64,000 nucleotides of DNA from an uncultured Lachnospiraceae bacterium. GTDB lineage: Bacteria; Bacillota; Clostridia; Lachnospirales; Lachnospiraceae. This document shows positions 58,542 through 64,000 of this stretch, piece after piece. The first letter of the stretch is position 1. Each line of letters opens with the position of its first letter. The position numbers and the translations under genes were made by a program. The notes under the pieces are model-generated. The model saw nothing but the letters and a program-made list of their open reading frames with translations, had not been told where the DNA came from and made no database searches. The DNA is taken from positions 42,834 through 106,833 of the forward strand of contig CANDGI010000008.1 of the NCBI GenBank assembly GCA_947384285.1. The letters run 5' to 3'.

Positions 58542-59912
58542 ATGGAATCACTCTGGAAGAAAAATACCACAATCCCGCCAAGGGAAATGCTGACAAAAAA
58601 CATCCATACAAAAGCAATAGTCATCGGAGCAGGCATGGCAGGAATTTTGACAGCTTACCTGCTGCAGGAGCAAGGAATAGAAACCGTAGTCCTGGAAGCA
58701 GACCGCATTGCAAGCGGGCAGACCTGTAATACCACAGCCAAAATTACATCCCAGCACAATTTGATTTATGCAAGCTTGACAGAAAAATTTGGAAGGCACA
58801 AAGCTGGCATGTATGCCCATGCCAATCAGCAGGCCATTGAGGATTATGCCCGCATCATAGAAAAGGAAAACATAGGCTGCCAGTTTCAGCGGTGTCCTGC
58901 TTATCTCTATGCCAGGGAGGAAAGCCGTGTGGAAGAGCTGGAGAAGGAAGCAAAAACGGCAAGGCTTTTGGGGATTCCAGCGGAATTTACCATGGAGACG
59001 GAGCTGCCTTTTGTTACCGCTGGGGCGGTACGTTTTGATTCCCAGGCCAGATTCCAGCCCCTGGAATTTATTCAGGGAATTGCTGGAAAATTAAAGATTT
59101 ATGAGAAATCCAAGGCAGTGCGCATAGAGGATCACTGCGTATTTACAGAGCATGGCATGGCGGAGGGAGAGCATGTGGTATTCGCTGTCCACTATCCATG
59201 GCAGGTGGCGCCTGGCTATTATTTTCTGCGGATGCATCAGGAGCGGAGCTATGTCATTGCCTTGGATATCTCGGAATGGGAGCCGATGGATGGCATGTAT
59301 CTTGGGATAGAAGAGGAAGGATACTCTTTTCGGACATTCCAGGAGGATGGAAGAAGGATTCTGCTTTTAGGCGGCGGAGGCCATCGCACCGGAGAAAATA
59401 GCCTGGGCGGAAAATATGAATTGCTCCGCAAAAAAGCCAGGGAGTGGTTTCCGGGAAGCAGAGAAATTGCCTATTGGTCTGCACAGGACTGCATGCCCAT
59501 GGATAAAATTCCCTACATCGGATATTTTTCCTCCGAAATCCCCAATTGGTATGTGGCAACAGGATTTGGAAAATGGGGCATGACTTCTTCTATGGCAGCA
59601 GCGTCCATAATCAGCGAGATGATTGTGGGAGGAGAACACCCGGACGAGAAGGTTTTTGCGCCTCAGCGTTTTCCAGTGGCAGCCCTGTCCAAAAATTTCA
59701 CAGAAAATGCCATCCAGGCAGTAAAAGGTCTATCAAAACAGGCAGTCACTATGGAAGAATTTCCGAAAAAATGCCCCCACATGGGGTGCAAATTAGAGGA
59801 AAATCCAGATGACCATACCTGGGAATGCCCCTGCCACGGCTCCTGCTTCACAGAAAAAGGAGAATTATTAAACGGCCCAGCCCAGCACGGTTTTGATTCA
59901 TACGAAAAGTGA
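58542..59912 (+). CDS. FAD-dependent oxidoreductase with C-terminal Rieske [2Fe-2S] domain
   Basis: 456 residues. The N-terminal DAO-type FAD domain has AIVIGAGMAGILTAYLLQEQ near residue 25 and a C-terminal FAD contact (WYVATGFGKWGMTSSMAA near residue 335). The last 55 residues are a Rieske domain with ligand motifs CPHMGC and CPCHGSCF. Such fusions occur in Firmicutes and Bacteroidetes, and their substrate is not established. The ATG at 58542 is preferred because AGGAGG lies six bases upstream; the ATG at 58524 has none. It is a single gene, convergent with the rpiR-nag operon. Confidence 0.9.
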   Translation: MESLWKKNTTIPPREMLTKNIHTKAIVIGAGMAGILTAYLLQEQGIETVVLEADRIASGQTCNTTAKITSQHNLIYASLTEKFGRHKAGMYAHANQQAIEDYARIIEKENIGCQFQRCPAYLYAREESRVEELEKEAKTARLLGIPAEFTMETELPFVTAGAVRFDSQARFQPLEFIQGIAGKLKIYEKSKAVRIEDHCVFTEHGMAEGEHVVFAVHYPWQVAPGYYFLRMHQERSYVIALDISEWEPMDGMYLGIEEEGYSFRTFQEDGRRILLLGGGGHRTGENSLGGKYELLRKKAREWFPGSREIAYWSAQDCMPMDKIPYIGYFSSEIPNWYVATGFGKWGMTSSMAAASIISEMIVGGEHPDEKVFAPQRFPVAALSKNFTENAIQAVKGLSKQAVTMEEFPKKCPHMGCKLEENPDDHTWECPCHGSCFTEKGELLNGPAQHGFDSYEK

Positions 59913-59938
59913 GCCACATGACCATCTCGGAAGAAAAA

Positions 59939-60032
59939 TCTATTTTCGATACACAGGAAAGCCAGGATAGCCCAGTTTGCATGGCAAAGGGCTATCCTGG
60001 CTTTCCGTCCATATTCCAATAGGAAAAGTTCG
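59939..60032. repeat. Family 1 repeat, minimal copy E
   Basis: Left end TTTCGATACACAGG, then perfect 18-bp inverted arms (GGAAAGCCAGGATAGCCC at 59956-59973 with GGGCTATCCTGGCTTTCC at 59989-60006) around 15 nt, then TATTCCAATAGGAAAAG. The whole interior seen in copies B-D is missing. It sits between two convergent genes and could stop or stabilise both transcripts, although no T run follows. Confidence 0.8.
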
Positions 60033-60042
60033 TTAGAGTCTG

Positions 60043-60900
60043 TCACAACAATTTCTGCGCAATAGCCTCCGCCGAAGCAGACCGTGCTGCCGCATAAAGC
60101 TCTGGATTGCGTTTGCAGAATCCATAAAACAAGCATTCAATCAGGAAAAGCTGTCCCACCTTGGCCGCCACAGATCCGGATTGGAGAGGGCTTTCATTGT
60201 AGCCGCAGAGCAAGACCACATCTGCAAAGCCCGCAGCCCTGGATTTGGGAAAATGGGTGACTAGTATGATGGAAATATTCTTGTCTTTGGCAATGTTCAT
60301 AATATCCTCCATATCCTTGGTAGAGCCGGAATAGGAAAAGAATAAAATCACATCCTGGGAGGTTGCCAATGCAATATTCATCGCCTGCATATGGGAATCT
60401 TCGATATGGATAAAGTGGGAGGTGGCGGTGGAAAAACGCGCCCAGGCCTCCATTGCCATTACCATGCTTCCGCCCTGGCCAAAGCAGAAAACCCTGTCTG
60501 CATTCGAAAGCAGATCCACAGCCTTAGAAATATTTTGTTCGTCCAGAAGCTCTAACGTTTCATTTAAGGAAAGAATATTAGAAGCGTGCAGCTTCTGGAA
60601 AACATTGCTCAACGTATCTTCGGCTGTAATGGTTTCCGGGGAATTGGATGGGTCGCCTAAATCCGTAACGTAATCTGATTTTGCCAGTGCAAGTTTAAAA
60701 TCATTATATCCCGACAGCCCCAGGTTGTGGCAGAAGCGAGTGATAGAGGCTTCGGAAACGCCGCTGTTTTCCGCCAGCGTGGAGATTGGCAGATACTGGG
60801 TGGTGGAAGCATTGGCAAAGATATAATCTGCCAGCTTTTTGCCGGAACGTGTGAGGGAATGGTACTGTTCTGTAATGTTTTCTAAAATGTTTCCGCTCAA
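60043..60900 (-). CDS. MurR/RpiR-family regulator of the nag operon
   Basis: 285 residues with an N-terminal helix-turn-helix (NSGVSEASITRFCHNLGLSG near residue 43) and a C-terminal SIS domain (VFCFGQGGSMVMAMEAW near residue 135; VILFFSYSGSTKDM near residue 180). The start is the TTG at 60900 with GAGGAGGCGG just upstream; it overlaps the stop of the ROK kinase gene (TTGA). Co-transcription with nagB, nagA and the kinase suggests it senses an amino-sugar phosphate and controls this operon. Candidate operators lie upstream of nagB. Confidence 0.9.
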   Translation of the reverse strand: MSGNILENITEQYHSLTRSGKKLADYIFANASTTQYLPISTLAENSGVSEASITRFCHNLGLSGYNDFKLALAKSDYVTDLGDPSNSPETITAEDTLSNVFQKLHASNILSLNETLELLDEQNISKAVDLLSNADRVFCFGQGGSMVMAMEAWARFSTATSHFIHIEDSHMQAMNIALATSQDVILFFSYSGSTKDMEDIMNIAKDKNISIILVTHFPKSRAAGFADVVLLCGYNESPLQSGSVAAKVGQLFLIECLFYGFCKRNPELYAAARSASAEAIAQKLL

Positions 60901-61784
60901 AATACCGCCTCCTCTAAGACAGCAGCACCCAGCATCCCGGCATGGTTGCCAAGCTCTGCCCTTTTAATCTCCACATGACGGAAACTGGGCATAAGGTTTT
61001 GATACAATTTTTCCTGAACCTGCTGTAAAACATAGGGCTGCTCCATCACACCGCCGCCTAAAATAGCGCAGGAGGGATTCAGCATATGTACAATCGTGGT
61101 CAGGCCGTATACAATTTCCATAATCCAGCGGTCGATGACCTGTTTTATTTCTGGCTCCTGCTGCCGTGCAAAGATGGCTCTCCCGTTGGAAAGGGAAGCA
61201 TCCAGTTCTTTGGCATACTTGACAAGGGCGGTGGCGGAAGCATACCGCTCATAGCAGCCGGAAAACATATCTTTGGCCGGATTCCGTTCTTCGGGGTGTA
61301 TTACGATACATCCAAATTCCCCAGCAGAGCAGCTGCTTCCAGAATAAAGCTTTCCCCTTGTGAACATGGCGCCCCCCACTCCGGTTCCATAGGTCAGGCA
61401 GACGAAATCTTTTTGCCCCCGGCCTGCGCCGAACACAGCTTCCCCGATGGCAGCTGCGTTCACATCATTTTCAACCGCAGTGGGAACCTGAAATTCCTGT
61501 TCCATTATATCTTTTAACATGGTTCCAGTGTAGCCTGGAATATTTTCATTGGCATAGATGATGCAGCCCTGGACAGGATCTACCTGCCCAGCGGTACTGA
61601 TGCCTATTTTGTCAAAAGGGCAGATGCTCCGGTAGTCTGTGATAATCTGCCGTATACGGTTTACCACGTGGGAGCCGCCTTTCATTGCTTCTGTAGCTGT
61701 TTCGCGGATTTCAGACAAAGCGCCGTCCTTGTATAAGCCGGATTTGATTGCCGTACCGCCGATATCAAGTACCATTGTGGGCAT
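60897..61784 (-). CDS. ROK-family sugar kinase
   Basis: 295-residue kinase with the ATP phosphate motif MVLDIGGTAIKSGLY at the N terminus, the catalytic-region phrase VENDVNAAAIGEA near residue 107 and CLTYGTGVGGAMF near residue 133. The zinc motif CxCGxxGCxE found in many ROK kinases is absent (GEFGCIVIHPEERNP is in its place). The start at 61784 follows GGAGGGACTTACC. Its place between nagA and an RpiR regulator suggests phosphorylation of an amino sugar such as GlcNAc or ManNAc; glucose is also possible. Confidence 0.88.
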   Translation of the reverse strand: MPTMVLDIGGTAIKSGLYKDGALSEIRETATEAMKGGSHVVNRIRQIITDYRSICPFDKIGISTAGQVDPVQGCIIYANENIPGYTGTMLKDIMEQEFQVPTAVENDVNAAAIGEAVFGAGRGQKDFVCLTYGTGVGGAMFTRGKLYSGSSCSAGEFGCIVIHPEERNPAKDMFSGCYERYASATALVKYAKELDASLSNGRAIFARQQEPEIKQVIDRWIMEIVYGLTTIVHMLNPSCAILGGGVMEQPYVLQQVQEKLYQNLMPSFRHVEIKRAELGNHAGMLGAAVLEEAVF

Positions 61785-61821
61785 GGTAAGTCCCTCCTTC
61801 ATGTAATAAAAGATGCTAGAA

Positions 61822-62964
61822 TCAAAGTACGTAGGTTCCCCTGTGGATGACTTGTTCTACGTCCAGGGTTTTATTTAAAATTACAATATTGGCATATTTG
61901 CCTGGAACCAGGCTGCCGTAGTCCTCCCAAAGCCCGATGGCTTTCACCGGGTTGGCGGCGGCACATTTTACTGCGCTGGTGAGGGGGATTCCCATGTTTG
62001 TGACCGCATTGCGCATACAGCCCATCAGGTTGGTGACGGAGCCGGCGATGGTGCCATCCTTCAATGTAGCCAGGCTGCCCTTCACGGTTACCGCCTGCGC
62101 TCCAAGGTCATATTCCCCATCTTCCATGCCGGCAGCACGCATGCTGTCACTGATGAAAATGATTCTGTCGTCCCCGAAAAGCTTTAGGGATGCCCGTACC
62201 ACAGAAGGGTGCACATGGATGCCGTCGCAGATTAGCTCTGCCATGCAGGTTTCCTGTTCCGCAGCAGCCCCGATAGGGCCTGGAGCCCGGTGGCTGAAGG
62301 GAGGCATGGCATTGTACATATGGGTCAGCTGGGAAGCGCCTAAGGAGAGGGCTTCTTTGGCCGTGTCATAATCGGCAGTGGTATGTGCCAGGGAGATATT
62401 GATGGAGCCGCTGTTTTCCCGAATGAATTCCATGGCTCCTTCTGTCTCTGGCGCTACCACAACCGTGCGGATTTTACCGCCGGAAATATCCTGGAGACGC
62501 TGCAGCATTCCGGTGTCTGCCGGGTGGATATATGCTTCATTCTGGGCTCCTTTTTTTTCTACGCTGATAAATGGGCCTTCCATATACAGCCCGCAGAAAT
62601 CTGCACCGCTGCTGCAGGAAAAGCTGCTGGCGGTACGGCAGATATCAGAGAGAATTTCTTCTGGCATAGTCATAGTGGCGGGAGTGATGGAGGTAACGCC
62701 CTGGCGCAGCTCATATTCTGCAATGGTTTGGAAGGCTTCTGCTGTCCCGTCGCAGCAGTCGCTGCCCATGCATCCGTGGAAATGGATATCAGTCAAGCCG
62801 GGAATTACATATCCATCGGCAGCATCTGTGACCGTTTCCTCCCCTGGCGCTTCATGGTAATCTTTTTCAGATACAATCCTGTCCTGGCAGATGTAGAGGG
62901 TTCCAGGGGAAAAGAAGCCTTCCTCCTGGAATACCTGCCCGTTGATAATCTTGTGTTTTGTCAT
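61822..62964 (-). CDS. nagA: N-acetylglucosamine-6-phosphate deacetylase
   Basis: Removes acetate from GlcNAc-6-phosphate. It is an amidohydrolase of 380 residues with metal and substrate motifs GLTDIHFHGCMGSD near residue 55, MEGPFIS near residue 128, ISLAHTTADYD near residue 195, LTHMYNAMPPFSHRAPG near residue 215 and ELICDGIHVHP near residue 247. The catalytic Asp is in FISDSMRAAGMEDG near residue 277. It is 15 bp after nagB and on the same strand. It feeds glucosamine-6-phosphate to NagB. Confidence 0.96.
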   Translation of the reverse strand: MTKHKIINGQVFQEEGFFSPGTLYICQDRIVSEKDYHEAPGEETVTDAADGYVIPGLTDIHFHGCMGSDCCDGTAEAFQTIAEYELRQGVTSITPATMTMPEEILSDICRTASSFSCSSGADFCGLYMEGPFISVEKKGAQNEAYIHPADTGMLQRLQDISGGKIRTVVVAPETEGAMEFIRENSGSINISLAHTTADYDTAKEALSLGASQLTHMYNAMPPFSHRAPGPIGAAAEQETCMAELICDGIHVHPSVVRASLKLFGDDRIIFISDSMRAAGMEDGEYDLGAQAVTVKGSLATLKDGTIAGSVTNLMGCMRNAVTNMGIPLTSAVKCAAANPVKAIGLWEDYGSLVPGKYANIVILNKTLDVEQVIHRGTYVL

Positions 62965-62979
62965 TCCGTTCCGCCTTTC

Positions 62980-63729
62980 TTATGCATTGGCAGCCGGGAA
63001 ATCCGGGCATTGTGACAATGCTGCTTCATCTGCCACGAGAATCACATCCTTGTGGAACTGCAGGATGGAAGCAGGAACCTTTGGGGTAACCGGCCCGAAA
63101 AATGCTGTCTTTACAATATCAGCCTTTTCTTCCCCGGAAACCAGGAGCAGGATTCTGCGTGCAGATAAAATGGTTTGGATGCCCATGGTATATGCCTGGC
63201 GGGGCACGTCTTTTTCAGAAGCGAAAAACCTGGTATTTGCCTGGATGGTCCGTTCCGATAAGGTAATGCAGTGGGTTTCTTTTTCAAAAATATCGCCAGG
63301 CTCATTGAATCCAATATGGCCGTTATGCCCAATGCCCAAAAGCTGCAGGTCTACGCCGCCTGCTGCATGGATGATTTCATTGTATTTTCTGCAGGCAGTT
63401 TCGCTGTCAGGTTCTGTGCCGTCTGGCAGGAAGGTTTTGTTCTTGTCAATATTTACCTTGCTGAATAAGTGATGGTTCATAAAGTAATAATAGCTTTGGT
63501 CATTGTCCCTGGGAAGCCCTTTGTACTCATCCAGGTTCACCGTAGTAACTTTTGAAAAATCCAGATCGCCCTGGTTGTACCATTCCACCAGATGTTCATA
63601 TGTGCCGATGGGAGTGGAGCCTGTGGCAAGACCCAATACACAGTCAGGTTTTAAGATAATCTGTGATGAGATAATAGCAGCAGCCCTGCGGCTCATTTCA
63701 TTGTAGTCCTTTGTTTTGTAAATTCTCAT
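62980..63729 (-). CDS. nagB: Glucosamine-6-phosphate deaminase
   Basis: Converts glucosamine-6-phosphate to fructose-6-phosphate and ammonia. 249 residues with LGLATGSTPIGTYEHLVEWY near residue 33, VNLDEYKGL near residue 68 and GIGHNGHIGFNEP near residue 132 holding the catalytic residues. It is the first gene of the nagB-nagA-ROK-rpiR operon; GGAGGTTGC lies just upstream of the ATG. The set completes amino-sugar breakdown into glycolysis, fitting a gut bacterium that uses mucin or peptidoglycan sugars. Confidence 0.96.
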   Translation of the reverse strand: MRIYKTKDYNEMSRRAAAIISSQIILKPDCVLGLATGSTPIGTYEHLVEWYNQGDLDFSKVTTVNLDEYKGLPRDNDQSYYYFMNHHLFSKVNIDKNKTFLPDGTEPDSETACRKYNEIIHAAGGVDLQLLGIGHNGHIGFNEPGDIFEKETHCITLSERTIQANTRFFASEKDVPRQAYTMGIQTILSARRILLLVSGEEKADIVKTAFFGPVTPKVPASILQFHKDVILVADEAALSQCPDFPAANA

Positions 63730-63776
63730 AATGCAACCTCCATATTTATAATATTTATAAAGCTAATTGTACAAAA

Positions 63777-63805
63777 ATTATATCACATCTTAGAAATTTT
63801 TTCAA
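63777..63805 (-). promoter_or_regulatory. Promoter of the nag operon
   Basis: On the minus strand, TTGAAA (63805-63800), a 17-bp spacer, and TATAAT (63782-63777) with the extended TGA. A palindrome GAAATTTTTTC at 63793-63803 overlaps the -35. Confidence 0.82.
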
Positions 63806-63855
63806 ATACAAATGTAACAAATTTTCAAAAATAAAATAAAATGAAAAATATTTTC
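63793..63855. promoter_or_regulatory. Candidate RpiR operators between divergent promoters
   Basis: Two GAAA-N-TTTC type palindromes: GAAATTTTTTC (63793-63803) over the nagB -35, and GAAAAATATTTTC (63843-63855) just upstream of the plus-strand promoter at 63865. Spacing and placement suit a regulator controlling both directions. The surrounding DNA is very A/T-rich, so chance is a real alternative. Confidence 0.4.
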
Positions 63856-63864
63856 AAAAATCTA

Positions 63865-63893
63865 TTGACAAATGAAGAGAGCAATTATAGAAT
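63865..63893 (+). promoter_or_regulatory. Divergent promoter for a gene beyond the window end
   Basis: TTGACA at 63865-63870, a 17-bp spacer, and TAGAAT at 63888-63893. The remaining 107 bases to the window end are leader without a start codon I can support. The gene is probably related to amino-sugar uptake, by analogy with other nag loci. Confidence 0.7.
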
Positions 63894-64000
63894 AAAAGCA
63901 TAAAATATATGCATGATGTTTATGAGACAAACAGCCATGTATAAAAAAGCATTCTGGTGATATGTCAAGAACTTTTTGAAAAAGATTTTGATATGTTTTT

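Overview
The window looks like chromosomal DNA from an anaerobic gut clostridium, most likely a Lachnospiraceae member. The reasons are moderate GC content, strong GGAGG ribosome binding sites, an Rnf complex in the order C-D-G-E-A-B, a sodium-pumping decarboxylase cluster, a monomeric [FeFe] hydrogenase, an ispH-rpsA pair, and a class B sortase with SPKTG-type substrates. No rRNA, tRNA, complete insertion sequence, integrase or CRISPR array was found.

Layout. 1-4190: tail of a secreted fibronectin-type protein, trpS, and a D-Ala-D-Ala carboxypeptidase. 4358-9677: a biotin-dependent Na+ decarboxylase/transcarboxylase cluster that carries both a 12S/MmdA-type and a 5S/OadA-type carboxyltransferase. 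9792-15596: an RpiR regulator, a BaiN-like flavoprotein, cmk, ispH, rpsA and cheR. 15752-17606: a convergent RNase H-like nuclease gene and a decayed stretch. 17607-22553: the rnfCDGEAB operon. 22695-29191: an acyltransferase, two tandem paralogous genes of unknown function, and an SNF-family Na+ symporter. 29545-39976: the translation cluster rimP-nusA-rnpM-ylxQ-infB-rbfA-nrnA-truB-ribF, followed by a Na+/phosphate transporter. 40152-45474: an NlpC/P60 hydrolase, feoAB with a Fur-like box, and the hydrogenase. 45788-54641: two large paralogous surface proteins flanking a sortase B gene. 55174-59912: a PadR regulator, a frameshifted DUF2812 gene, a NatAB-like ABC exporter, and a FAD/Rieske oxidoreductase. 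60043-63729 (minus strand): nagB-nagA-ROK-rpiR for amino-sugar use.

How the genes fit together. The energy genes share a sodium/ion theme. Rnf and the decarboxylase build an ion gradient, which the SNF symporter and the Na+/Pi transporter can spend. The hydrogenase disposes of ferredoxin electrons and FeoAB supplies its iron. The surface region forms a self-contained sortase-substrate unit.

Two families of dispersed non-coding repeats run through the window. One is a 100-400 bp palindromic element whose arms differ between copies yet stay complementary, and two copies carry a second, smaller hairpin element inserted with 3-bp target duplications. The other is a shorter element that can form transcription terminators. 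The least explained items are this structured repeat, the tandem unknown pair at 24491-27473, and the surface proteins that stop exactly after SPKTGE.
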